DNA of 62,798 nucleotides from Burkholderiales bacterium (GTDB taxonomy: Bacteria; Pseudomonadota; Gammaproteobacteria; Burkholderiales; Ga0077523), in NCBI GenBank assembly GCA_019745565.1, contig JAIESW010000002.1, positions 1 to 62,798 of the forward strand, in the 5' to 3' direction. A model generated the notes under the pieces. The model had not been told where the DNA came from, ran no database searches, and worked only from the letters and a program-made list of their open reading frames with translations. Every line of letters begins with the position of its first letter. The first letter of the stretch is position 1. The translations under genes were made by a program, and so were the position numbers. Shown here in pieces: positions 27,449 to 35,512 of the stretch.

Positions 27449-30163
27449 TCAGTCCACGCAACGCCACCGAGCGCCCGCGCACCACCGCGGGATTTCCTCC
27501 GCCGGCATGGGCCGGGCGATCCAGTAGCCCTGACCCTGATCGCATCCCATCGCCTCCAGTGCAGCCGCGGTCGCTTCGGTTTCGATGCCTTCCGCCACCA
27601 CCTCCAGGCCGAGATTGTGCGCGAGGTTGATGGTTGAGTTCACGATCGCCCGATCGGCCGAGCTCTCGCCCATCCGCAGCACGAACGACTTGTCGATCTT
27701 CAGCGAATGGATCGGCATCTGCCGCAGGTACGTCAGCGACGAGAAGCCGGTCCCGAAGTCGTCGATGGCCAGTTTCACGCCCACGGCTTCCATCTGCCGC
27801 AGCACTCCCAGAGCGCGCTCCGGATCCACCAGGAACGCGCTCTCGGTGATCTCCAGTTCGAGCCGTTCGGGCGGGAATGCGTGGCGCTCGATCAGCTCGC
27901 GCAGGTCGAGCAGCGTGAGCTCGTCGATCAGGTTGCGCGCCGACAGGTTGATCGAAAGCCGTGGCGTGAAGCCGGTCGCGGACCATGCCGTCCATTGCGC
28001 GATCGCGGCGCCGATCACCCACGAGGTGAGCGGCGTGATCAGGTCGCCCATCTCGGCCAGCCGCACGAACTCGTCGGGCGGCACCATGCCGTGGCGCGGG
28101 TGCGGCCAGCGTACCAGCGCCTCGATGCCGGACACCGTGCCCGAGGCGAAGTGCACCTTGGGCTGGTAGTGCAGCGTGAGTTCGCCGTTGCGGATCGCGG
28201 TGCCGAGTTCGGACAGCAGTTCGAGCCGTCGCGGCGAATGGCGGTCGTCCTCGGGGCGATAGAGCCCGTAGCCGCGGCCATGCTTCTTCGCCACGTACAT
28301 CGCGACATCGGCCCGCTTCAGCAGCGTCGAGACGTCCTCCCCGTGCTGCGGATACAGCGCGATGCCGATGCTCGCACCGATCTCGAGGCGCGCGCCATCC
28401 ACCATGAAGGGCTGGCGGATCTCCTCCAGCAGCCGGACCGCGAGCGCTTCAGCGTCGCGCGCCCGCAGCACGCGGCGTGCGAGCACCGCGAACTCATCTC
28501 CGCCCAGGCGCACCAGCGAGCCGTCGCATTCGCCGAGGCGCGCGGCGAACCGCGGCCCGACCGCACGCAGCAGCTGATCGCCTGCGTAGTGGCCGAGCGT
28601 GTCGTTGACCTCCTTGAAGTGATCGAGGTCGATCAGCATCAGCGCGAGGTGCCTGCTTTCCTGTGAAGCGCGCGCGAGTTCTGCCGCCAGCTCGCGCGCC
28701 AGCCATTTGCGGTTCGGCAGACCGGTGAGCGAATCGTGCAGCGTCTGATGCTCGAGCGCGTCGAGCGCCAGGCGCCGGTCGGTCACGTCGCGCCAAATGC
28801 CCCAGATGCGCACGATGGCGCCGTCTTCGATCACCGCGATCATCGACACCGCAAACCAGATCGGCATACCGTCCTTGGTCTTGGTGGGGATCTCGAACTC
28901 GCGCAGGCGGAACCCGGTGTCGACCCATGCGGTGACGGCAGTGCGGGATCGCCGCTCGCCCGCCAGTTCTGCAAGAGGCAAGCCGACGATGGCCTGCGGG
29001 TCGGCGTAGCCGAGGAGCTGCGCCATGGCGGCGTTGCATTCGGCGAGTCGGGCTTCCGATTGGACCCGGTCGATCAGCGTCGAGCGCGACAGACCGGTCG
29101 GAATCGGCCGGGCGAAATCGGCGCGCCAGATCGCCTCGGTGCTGTGCTCGATGAAGGCGCGGTAGCGTTCCTCGCTGGCACGGAGCAGGGCTTCCATGCG
29201 GCGCCGCTCGTCGGCTTCCAGCAGTCCGCCGACCACGTCGGCCACCGACGCGGCGAAGTTCTGCTCGTCCAGTGTCCACGTGCGCTGGGGGCCGACGTGC
29301 TCGTGACAAATCACGCCGGCGGTGCCGCCGCTGCGGCGGATCGGCGCGTCGAGCATCGACGCGATGCCGAGCGGCCGCAGGTAGTCGGCAGCGAGTTCGC
29401 TGCTGCGCGGATCGCCGACGGCATCGGTGATGGCGGCCGCACGATTCTCGCGCAGCATCGTGAAGTAGGCCGGATAGCGGGCCTTCTCGAGCCGCGCACC
29501 GCTCGAGTGCTCGTGGCGGTCGCGGTCGTAGAGTTCGAGGCAATGCATGGCCATGCGAGATGCGTCGTACAGCCAGATGCCGACACGCGAGACCTCGAGC
29601 GTCTGCGCGGCGGTGATGCACAACCGCGAGAGCGCATCGGCGAGCGGCGCTTCACGCAACCAGTCGTGCGTGACCAGTTCGAGCAGCGCCGCTTGTTGCC
29701 GCCGCATGCGCCGTTCGGCGACGATGGCCGCGGCGATCTCCTGGATCGTTCCGAGGAAGTGGGTGGCGCCGGTCGTGTTGTCGCGTACCGCTTCGCCGCG
29801 CGTGTTGAACCAGCGCGCCTGGCCGTCGCCCGCGTTCACCCGGAACTCGAGCAGCACCGGTGTGCCGTCGCGGGCGGAGGCCTCGAGCGACTTGACGAAG
29901 CGCTGTTCGTCCACCGGATGCAGCAAGGCGGCGAACGCGTCGCGCGTGCCGGCGAACCGGCCCGGCACCAGACCGAGCAGGCTTTCCACGTGGGGCGAGA
30001 TCTGGAACCGGCCGGTCTCCGGTTCCCATTGCCAGATGCCTACGCCGCCCGCGAGCAGGGCGGCGTGCAGGAGTCGGGCGTCATAGCGGTCGGCGGTGTC
30101 TGCCAAGTGGTGCGAACTGCGGTCGCGGAGCGGGACTCTTGGACCGTTCGATCCGTTCCCCAT
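27449..30163 (-). CDS. PAS-GAF-PAS-GGDEF-EAL bifunctional c-di-GMP protein
   Basis: 904 residues, no TM segment. Order: PAS (about 30-150; GIWQWEPETGRFQIS), GAF (about 165-310), second PAS (about 325-450), GGDEF (about 460-625) with intact RLGGDEF, EAL (about 640-895) with intact SGIEALVRWPHP, EITESAF, DDFGTGFSSL and AEGIETE. Both enzymatic motifs look complete, so it could synthesise and degrade c-di-GMP; the EAL activity usually dominates in such proteins. The GAF/PAS part suggests cytoplasmic sensing of a small ligand or redox state. It is the only c-di-GMP phosphodiesterase-like gene in the window. Confidence 0.94.
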   Translation of the reverse strand: MGNGSNGPRVPLRDRSSHHLADTADRYDARLLHAALLAGGVGIWQWEPETGRFQISPHVESLLGLVPGRFAGTRDAFAALLHPVDEQRFVKSLEASARDGTPVLLEFRVNAGDGQARWFNTRGEAVRDNTTGATHFLGTIQEIAAAIVAERRMRRQQAALLELVTHDWLREAPLADALSRLCITAAQTLEVSRVGIWLYDASRMAMHCLELYDRDRHEHSSGARLEKARYPAYFTMLRENRAAAITDAVGDPRSSELAADYLRPLGIASMLDAPIRRSGGTAGVICHEHVGPQRTWTLDEQNFAASVADVVGGLLEADERRRMEALLRASEERYRAFIEHSTEAIWRADFARPIPTGLSRSTLIDRVQSEARLAECNAAMAQLLGYADPQAIVGLPLAELAGERRSRTAVTAWVDTGFRLREFEIPTKTKDGMPIWFAVSMIAVIEDGAIVRIWGIWRDVTDRRLALDALEHQTLHDSLTGLPNRKWLARELAAELARASQESRHLALMLIDLDHFKEVNDTLGHYAGDQLLRAVGPRFAARLGECDGSLVRLGGDEFAVLARRVLRARDAEALAVRLLEEIRQPFMVDGARLEIGASIGIALYPQHGEDVSTLLKRADVAMYVAKKHGRGYGLYRPEDDRHSPRRLELLSELGTAIRNGELTLHYQPKVHFASGTVSGIEALVRWPHPRHGMVPPDEFVRLAEMGDLITPLTSWVIGAAIAQWTAWSATGFTPRLSINLSARNLIDELTLLDLRELIERHAFPPERLELEITESAFLVDPERALGVLRQMEAVGVKLAIDDFGTGFSSLTYLRQMPIHSLKIDKSFVLRMGESSADRAIVNSTINLAHNLGLEVVAEGIETEATAAALEAMGCDQGQGYWIARPMPAEEIPRWCAGARWRCVD

Positions 30164-30217
30164 CCTGCTAACTTCGGCTCCGTTGGGGAATTATTGATAG
30201 TTGCGGCGGGACCTGCA

Positions 30218-30673
30218 TCAGCGCCCGCCGCCTGGCCCGGTCGACAGCCAGAGCGTGACCGGACCGTCGTTGGTGAGGGTCACCGCCATATGGGCGCCGA
30301 ACTCTCCGGCGGCTACCGGCGAGTGGCGTTCACGGGCCAGTGCCAGCACGCGGTCGAACAATCGGCGGCCCGTTTCCGGCGGCGCGGCATGCGAGAAGCC
30401 GGGCCGGGTGCCCTTGCGGGTGTCGGCCGCCAGCGTGAACTGCGGGACCAGCAGGAGCCCGCCGCCCACCGTCCTCAGATCCAGGTTCATTTTGCCCTCG
30501 GCGTCGCCGAAGACGCGCAGGACGAGCAGGCGATCCACCAGCCGGCTCGCGTCGGCCTCGGTGTCGTCGGGTTCGGCGCACACCAGCACCATCAGGCCGC
30601 GTTCGATGGCGCCGACGACGCACCCCCCGACTTCCACGCGGGCGTGGGTAACGCGCTGCAGCAGGGCGAGCAT
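30218..30673 (-). CDS. dtd: D-aminoacyl-tRNA deacylase (Dtd)
   Basis: 151 residues, the usual length. Recycles D-aminoacyl-tRNAs and mischarged Gly-tRNA(Ala) in the cytoplasm. Motifs: LLALLQRVTHARVEV start, active-site VPQFTLAADTRKG (family SQFTL; Ser is Pro here), GTRPGFS (family GNRP-x-F) and the cross-subunit Gly-cisPro motif LTNDGPVTLWL near residue 135. The first motif change (PQFTL instead of SQFTL) occurs in some functional homologues as well. Starts 101 nt from the divergent glycosyltransferase gene. Confidence 0.93.
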   Translation of the reverse strand: MLALLQRVTHARVEVGGCVVGAIERGLMVLVCAEPDDTEADASRLVDRLLVLRVFGDAEGKMNLDLRTVGGGLLLVPQFTLAADTRKGTRPGFSHAAPPETGRRLFDRVLALARERHSPVAAGEFGAHMAVTLTNDGPVTLWLSTGPGGGR

Positions 30674-30773
30674 CGAACCGAAGGCAGATCCGGGAAAGCC
30701 GGCAGTGTAGTCGAGACCGGTTCACCTGCTGTCACACGTCGGTCACGATGCCCGCCCACCATCCGCGCCGGCA

Positions 30774-31985
30774 ATGCGAATCCTCATGATTTCCGACGTG
30801 TACTTTCCCCGGGTCAACGGGGTGTCCACGTCGATCCAGACGTTCCGCCGCGAGCTCGACGCGCTCGGCCACGAGATCCATCTCGTCGCACCGGCGTATC
30901 CGGCCCCCTATCCCGACGAGCCGCGGACCCTGCGGATCCCCTCGAGCTATCTGCCGCTCGACCCCGAGGATCGGCGCATGCATGGCCGCGCCATCCGGGC
31001 CGCCGCCGACCGGCTCGAACGGCAGCGGTTCGATCTCGTCCACGTGCAGACCCCGTTCATCGCCCACTACCTGGGGCTGGAACTCGCGCAGCGGTTCGGC
31101 GTGCCGGTGGTCGAGACCTACCACACGTTCTTCGAGGAGTACCTGTTCCACTACGTGCCGTGCCTGCCGCGCGCGTGGTTGCGGGCGGCGGCCCGGCGCT
31201 TTTCGCGTACCCAGGGCAACAGCGTCGACGCGCTCGTCGTACCCTCGACCGCCATGCGCGACGTGCTGGCGGGGTACGGCGTGCGCACGCCCATGCACGT
31301 GCTGCCGACGGGCATCCCGCTGGCGGACTTCAACGGCGGCGACGGTGCGCGGTTCCGGACGGACCTCGGGATCCCGGCCGGCACGCCGATGCTCCTCTTC
31401 GTCGGGCGGGTGGCTCACGAGAAGAACATCGATTTCCTGCTGAATGCGCTTGCCCTCGTTCGTCGCCGCGCACCGTCGACCGTGCTGGTGATCGCCGGCG
31501 AAGGACCGGCGCGTTCCCGGCTGGAGCGCCTGACCGATCGCCTCGGCTTGCGCGGCAACGTGCACTTCGTGGGCTATCTCGATCGGCGCACCACGCTGCT
31601 CGACTGCTACGCCGCTGCCGATGCCTTCGTGTTCGCATCGCGCACGGAGACCCAGGGCTTGGTCCTGCTCGAGGCGATGGCGGTGGGCCTGCCGGTGGTA
31701 TCGACGGCGGTGATGGGCACGCGCGACATCGTCGGGCCGGGGCGCGGCGCGCTCGTGCCGGACGACGACGAGCGGTCGTTCGCGGATGCGATCGAGCGCA
31801 TCGTGAGCGATTCCGTCCTGCGCGGCCACCTGTCGCGCGAGGCGCGCGCCTACGTGCGCGAGTGGCATGCCGACGCGCTCGCCCGCCGCATGGCCGCCCT
31901 GTACGCCGACGTGGTGGCCGCCGGATCCCGAGGACACCAGGTCGCGAGGGAACGCGAAGCGCAGTACGATGTCCCTATGCGTTGA
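30774..31985 (+). CDS. GT4-family glycosyltransferase
   Basis: 403-residue GT-B glycosyltransferase. N-terminal acceptor domain begins ILMISDVYFPRVNGVSTSI, typical of MgtA/PimB-type mannosyl/glucosyltransferases; the donor domain has VGRVAHEKNIDFLL and the nucleotide-sugar motif ASRTETQGLVLLEAMAVGLP (the E-x7-E motif). Likely adds hexose to a lipid (diacylglycerol or related) or another acceptor at the membrane. The C-terminus is basic-hydrophilic. MsrA follows after 39 nt. Confidence 0.92.
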   Translation: MRILMISDVYFPRVNGVSTSIQTFRRELDALGHEIHLVAPAYPAPYPDEPRTLRIPSSYLPLDPEDRRMHGRAIRAAADRLERQRFDLVHVQTPFIAHYLGLELAQRFGVPVVETYHTFFEEYLFHYVPCLPRAWLRAAARRFSRTQGNSVDALVVPSTAMRDVLAGYGVRTPMHVLPTGIPLADFNGGDGARFRTDLGIPAGTPMLLFVGRVAHEKNIDFLLNALALVRRRAPSTVLVIAGEGPARSRLERLTDRLGLRGNVHFVGYLDRRTTLLDCYAAADAFVFASRTETQGLVLLEAMAVGLPVVSTAVMGTRDIVGPGRGALVPDDDERSFADAIERIVSDSVLRGHLSREARAYVREWHADALARRMAALYADVVAAGSRGHQVAREREAQYDVPMR

Positions 31986-32024
31986 GTCGCAGGGGCGACG
32001 AGCGGCGCATAGGAGCGTTGGACC

Positions 32025-32582
32025 ATGGCTACGACAACATCGGGCGTGGAGGTGGCGACCCTGGCGGGCGGCTGCTTCTGGTGCCTGGAGGCGGTGTACC
32101 TGGGGCTGCGAGGGGTGGAGCGCGTGGCCTCGGGCTACATGGGCGGCCACACGGCTCGACCCACCTATCGCGACGTGTGCGACGGGGGCACCGGCCACGC
32201 CGAGGTGGTTCGGATCGAGTTCGATCCGGGTGAGCTCTCGTTTGACGATCTGCTCGACGTGTTCTTCACCATCCACGACCCCACGACGCTCAATCGCCAG
32301 GGCAACGACGTCGGCACTCAGTACCGTTCGGCGATCTTCTATCACTCGCCCGAACAGAAGCGCGTCGCCGAGGAAGCGATCGCCGATCTCACCGCGCGGA
32401 AGGTGTGGCGCGATCCGATCGTCACCGAGGTGACGGCGGCCTCGACGTTCTACGAGGCGGAGGCCTATCACCAGGATTACTTCGCGCGAAACGTCCACCA
32501 GCCCTACTGCCAGGTGGTCGTGGCGCCGAAGGTGGCGAAGTTCCGCAAGGTATTCGGAGACCGCACGAAGCAGCGCGCATGA
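32025..32582 (+). CDS. msrA: Peptide methionine sulfoxide reductase MsrA
   Basis: 185 residues; reduces methionine-S-sulfoxide in proteins. The GCFWC motif ([14 protein letters not shown]) holds the catalytic Cys near residue 18; [16 protein letters not shown] and [12 protein letters not shown] follow the family, and the C-terminal YCQVVVAPK supplies the resolving-Cys region. No signal peptide, so cytoplasmic. A short GC stem (AGCGCC/GGCGCT) directly follows the stop. Confidence 0.96.
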   Translation: MATTTSGVEVATLAGGCFWCLEAVYLGLRGVERVASGYMGGHTARPTYRDVCDGGTGHAEVVRIEFDPGELSFDDLLDVFFTIHDPTTLNRQGNDVGTQYRSAIFYHSPEQKRVAEEAIADLTARKVWRDPIVTEVTAASTFYEAEAYHQDYFARNVHQPYCQVVVAPKVAKFRKVFGDRTKQRA

Positions 32583-32893
32583 CGGAGCGCCGCACGGCGC
32601 TTCGCTCTCGGAAGGCTGTCTCTGAGAGGCGACAAGGAATTCTCGAACCCGCAGCGAGTGGATGCGTCGCGCGTTCGCGCGCATCGCACAACGCGCGGAT
32701 CATCGTTGCGCTCCCTCGGAAAAAGTGCTCCGCTCCCAGTGAAAATGTCCCGCAAAGCCCTTGTCATATTCGGACGAATTGTGCATTCTCCAGCGCGTCC
32801 CCGCTCCTAGAAGAAAAGCTTCGGGACACGAGATTTCCGTCGTCCGAACCGACTCAACCATTCCCACCGCACAAGAACCGACTGGAGGCATCA
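32583..32893. other. 311-nt leader region before the SWIB gene
   Basis: Non-coding stretch between MsrA and the SWIB-domain gene. A poor sigma-70-like pair, TTGTCA near 32762 and CATTCT 17 nt later, could serve the SWIB gene. The sequence is lower in G+C around 32730-32790 than its surroundings, as expected near a promoter. No ORF or conserved RNA is evident; a GGAGG-like site (TGGAGG) lies about 7 nt before the SWIB ATG. Confidence 0.4.
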
Positions 32894-33310
32894 ATGGCCG
32901 TAGCCAAGAAACCCGCTGCCAAGAAACCCGCTGCCAAGGCAGCGAAGAAACCCGCCGCGAAGAAGGCGGCCCCCGCCAAGAAACCCGCGGCCAAGAAGGC
33001 AGCGCCGGCCAAGAAGGCTGCTCCGGCCAAGAAAGCTCCCGCGAAGAAGGCTGCCAAGCGCACCCCGAACGCGGCGTTCATGAAACCCCTCACGCCGAGC
33101 GCGATTCTGGCGGCGGTCATCGGCGAAAAGGCGCTGCCCCGCACCGAAGTCACCAAGAAGATCTGGGACTACATCAAGAAGCACAACCTGCAGGACGCCA
33201 AGAACAAGCGGAACATCAACGCCGACGACAAGCTGAAGGCCGTGTTCGGCGGCAAGAAGCAGGTCACGATGTTCGAGCTCACCAAGCTCGTCAGCAACCA
33301 CCTGAGCTGA
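32894..33310 (+). CDS. SWIB/MDM2-domain protein with histone H1-like Lys/Ala/Pro tail
   Basis: 138 residues. Residues about 1-57 are a repetitive tail built from KKPAAKK / KKAAPAK units with almost no other residue types; residues about 60-138 form a SWIB domain (KPLTPSAILAAVIGEKALPR, then TEVTKKIWDYIKKHNLQD). SWIB in bacteria (Chlamydiae, betaproteobacteria) is combined with histone H1-like tails and is thought to bind DNA and help nucleoid organisation. ATG at 32894 follows TGGAGG. The repeats make this tail prone to length change by slippage. Function is inferred, not shown. Confidence 0.9.
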   Translation: MAVAKKPAAKKPAAKAAKKPAAKKAAPAKKPAAKKAAPAKKAAPAKKAPAKKAAKRTPNAAFMKPLTPSAILAAVIGEKALPRTEVTKKIWDYIKKHNLQDAKNKRNINADDKLKAVFGGKKQVTMFELTKLVSNHLS

Positions 33311-33410
33311 TCGCAGGCTTCATCCGGGGCCTCGCCGAGTAGCCGGTGGGGCCTTCGACCTGCAGCACGCTCCCGGACGACGTGCCCAAGCTGCGCATGA
33401 AATACGAGAG

Positions 33411-33447
33411 AAGGCCGATTCGCACGGCGGTGGCGAGTCGGCCTTTT
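33411..33447 (+). terminator. Intrinsic terminator downstream of the SWIB gene
   Basis: AAGGCCGA (33411-33418) pairs with TCGGCCTT (33438-33445), with extra pairing CGC/GCG inside and a short T-run (TTTT). It lies 100 nt after the SWIB stop. It also precedes the lipoprotein gene by about 20 nt, so the lipoprotein either has its own promoter or depends on read-through. Confidence 0.7.
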
Positions 33448-33465
33448 CGTTTCCGCGAGGTGGCG

Positions 33466-33819
33466 ATGAACGCTCCGATGCGAACCCTGTGTGCAGTTCT
33501 CACGACCGTTGCGCTGGCCGGTTGTGTCGGCACCGCGATGACCACCGACCCCGATACCGGAGCCACCGTCCCCGTGAAGGGCTGGCGCACGACTGCCTGG
33601 CACGACGATCCCGCCTGGCGCCCCTTTGGTTCCATCGGCAAGAAGGACTGGCGTCAGGGTCCCTGGTGGTACGGCGATCCCGCGTGGCAGTTCCTGACGG
33701 TGGGCCAGGGCGGCCGCCCCGATCTGTCGAGACCAAGCGCGGCGATGGAACGCCCGGCCGAGGCGACGCCGGCCGCTGCGCCTCCCGCCGAAGCGACAGA
33801 GAAGCCCGCCAGCAACTGA
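33466..33819 (+). CDS. Small lipoprotein, function unknown
   Basis: 117 residues. Lipoprotein signal with lipobox LAGC (Cys near 20), a region rich in Trp (GWRTTAW, DDPAWRP, KKDWRQGPWWYGDPAW) and a Pro/Ala/Glu-rich C-terminus (about 90-117). ATG 33466 is preceded by GAGGTGG. No family recognised; the repeated DPAW motifs are notable. The 3' end lies 28 nt before the convergent nuclease gene's stop. Confidence 0.65.
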   Translation: MNAPMRTLCAVLTTVALAGCVGTAMTTDPDTGATVPVKGWRTTAWHDDPAWRPFGSIGKKDWRQGPWWYGDPAWQFLTVGQGGRPDLSRPSAAMERPAEATPAAAPPAEATEKPASN

Positions 33820-33847
33820 TCGCACAGCGAAGAAGCCTCGGTCGCTC

Positions 33848-34618
33848 TCAGGAAGGGCCGGTGGCAGCCAGTTCCGCGCCGCCACCGCGGGCGAGGCCGG
33901 CGCGGAATCGTTTCCGAGCGTCGTCGAGCGTGTTCCGGGCGTTTTCCAGTTCCGCTTCCGTCGGCTCGTGCAGCCAGACCGTGTGCGGGCGGGACGATTC
34001 CACCGCCACGTACAGAAACCGCGGGCGTCGGCCCGTCAGGCGCGCGATCCCCTCGATGTAGAGAGCAGCCTGCAGGTCGTAGCCGTAACGCCGACGCGAT
34101 TTTGCGAAGCGCGCGGGTCGGACGTCGGAAGCGGTTTTGAGTTCGAGGATCACGTCCTCGGTGAAACAGTCGGGTCGGCCTTTCCACCGTCCGCCGTGAT
34201 CGTCGGTCCAGTAGATGGACAGCTCCTTCTCGCCCCGGGCGAACCATTCGCCCAGCGGGGCACGCGCGTACGTCAGTACCGCGCGGCGCATCGCCTTGAG
34301 CGCCAGCGACTCGTCGCTCGAGAGCCAGGTGCGCGCGGCGGTGCCCTGGTCGTCGAGGCCGGCCGGCGGTGGAGCTCCGGCGTCGAGGGCCAGATAGCTC
34401 TCGTCGAAGCGCTCCGGCTCCAGCAGGAGTGCATGCAGCGCATCGCCGAGCGAAGCGTCGCGCGGCGTGGGATCGGGCATCATCGATTGCGCTGGGGATC
34501 GTCCGGTGCGCAGGAAGCGGCGCAGCGCCGAACTGGAGACGTAGTCGAGCCGCGCGAGGTACGCTGAGAGCGGCTCGCGGCAGGTGAAGCACTCGGCGCT
34601 CTGCACCCATTCCGGCAT
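33848..34618 (-). CDS. RecE/exonuclease VIII-like PD-(D/E)XK nuclease
   Basis: 256 residues of the phage exonuclease VIII-like (DUF3799-type) fold. Signs: N-terminal YVSSSALRRFLRTGRSPAQ, GDALHALLLEPERFDE, and the catalytic set KGRPDCF (Asp), VILELKTA (Glu-x-Lys) and YDLQAALYIEG. A CFTC pair sits near residue 11. Full RecE nucleases are usually followed by a RecT annealase; none is nearby. It may be a domesticated phage gene or a stand-alone repair nuclease. The next upstream minus-strand gene is a TPR protein. Confidence 0.78.
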   Translation of the reverse strand: MPEWVQSAECFTCREPLSAYLARLDYVSSSALRRFLRTGRSPAQSMMPDPTPRDASLGDALHALLLEPERFDESYLALDAGAPPPAGLDDQGTAARTWLSSDESLALKAMRRAVLTYARAPLGEWFARGEKELSIYWTDDHGGRWKGRPDCFTEDVILELKTASDVRPARFAKSRRRYGYDLQAALYIEGIARLTGRRPRFLYVAVESSRPHTVWLHEPTEAELENARNTLDDARKRFRAGLARGGGAELAATGPS

Positions 34619-34675
34619 GCCCGCGAGCCTAGCACGGGCTCGAGGGGACGGCCGACCGCGCCCGTGGGCGCTTTC

Positions 34676-35224
34676 CTAGTGGGCCGTCGCGATTTCGCGC
34701 AACTCGCCCATCCGCTGGCGTGCGCCCTCGAGATGGGGATGGATGCGCAGTGCGGTCTCGAAGGCGAACAGAGCCCCCTCGATATCGTCGTGCGCGAACA
34801 GGATCTCCGCCACGCCGCACAGCGCACCGAAGTGGCGCGGTTCCAGTTCGAGCACGCGATGCAGGCTTGTCAGGCACTCGTCATCGCGCTCCTGCAGATA
34901 GTAGAGCGAGGCGCGCTTGTTCCAGGCTTCGCAGTAGTCCGGTGCGGCACGCAGCAGGCGCAACAACCGGGTCTCCGCCAGGTCGTGGCAATGGGCGGCG
35001 ATCTCGGTCGCGGCACGGTCGAGAGCGCGCGCGGCCAGCCGGTGCGGGTGATACATCCAGAGATCCCAGATGCGCTCCTCCACGGCAGCGGCTTCCGCGG
35101 CATCCTGGCACCCGGCCAGGTGATCGAACAGCGGTTCGAGTGCGCGCGGCAGCGCCGGCGCGGGAGCGCGGCGGGCGGTGCTGTCGACGAGCGCGAGCGT
35201 GGCGTTGAAATCCGTGGACTGCAT
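34676..35224 (-). CDS. TPR-like helical protein, function unknown
   Basis: 182 residues, no signal peptide. The C-terminal half holds about three TPR-like helix pairs (RLLRLLRAAPDYCEAWNKRA, LYYLQERDDECLTSLHRVLE, ILFAHDDIEGALFAFETALR). The first half is alpha-helical and contains EERIWDLWMYH. Probably a cytoplasmic protein-interaction scaffold; it is a common conserved hypothetical type in proteobacteria. Transcribed toward the RecE-like gene with a 57-nt gap. Confidence 0.72.
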   Translation of the reverse strand: MQSTDFNATLALVDSTARRAPAPALPRALEPLFDHLAGCQDAAEAAAVEERIWDLWMYHPHRLAARALDRAATEIAAHCHDLAETRLLRLLRAAPDYCEAWNKRASLYYLQERDDECLTSLHRVLELEPRHFGALCGVAEILFAHDDIEGALFAFETALRIHPHLEGARQRMGELREIATAH

Positions 35225-35466
35225 GGATCACCTCCGGATGACGGTTGCACCGATGCAATACTCGCACCAAGGAACGCACGGGCGCCGCGACAGCGCACTG
35301 CACCAAGGCGCAGCCATACCGGTGATGCGCCGCACCAGCATCGTGCGCACGCGCCGATTGCATCCGTCGGTCGAATCGCTGCACGATTGAAAACAGGCGG
35401 TTTTTTTCGCCTGACCGCGAAGGGGATGCTGGTCCGTCACTTGCGATCGCGGGGCCCGTGCGCGCG

Positions 35467-35495
35467 TTGGAGAGCGCGTTGAAGGTGTCTACAAT
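35467..35495 (+). promoter_or_regulatory. Sigma-70-like promoter for the amide/branched-chain SBP gene
   Basis: TTGGAG (35467-35472), a 17-nt spacer, and TACAAT (35490-35495). Transcription would begin near 35502, only about 11 nt before the ATG at 35513 and within the GAGGAGA ribosome site, so the leader would be very short. The -10 is good and the -35 moderate; experimental start mapping is needed. Confidence 0.5.
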
Positions 35496-35512
35496 TCCTC
35501 GAGGAGAACAAC

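Noticed and set aside
28736..32233. 1165-aa open frame on the plus strand
   Set aside because: Antisense to the GGDEF-EAL and Dtd genes and out of frame with the glycosyltransferase and MsrA genes; composition is Arg/Gly/Ala/His-rich shadow sequence.
35395..35415. CAGGCG / CGCCTG hairpin with a T-run in its loop
   Set aside because: The T-run is in the loop, not after the stem, so it is not a standard terminator; no partner gene ends here.
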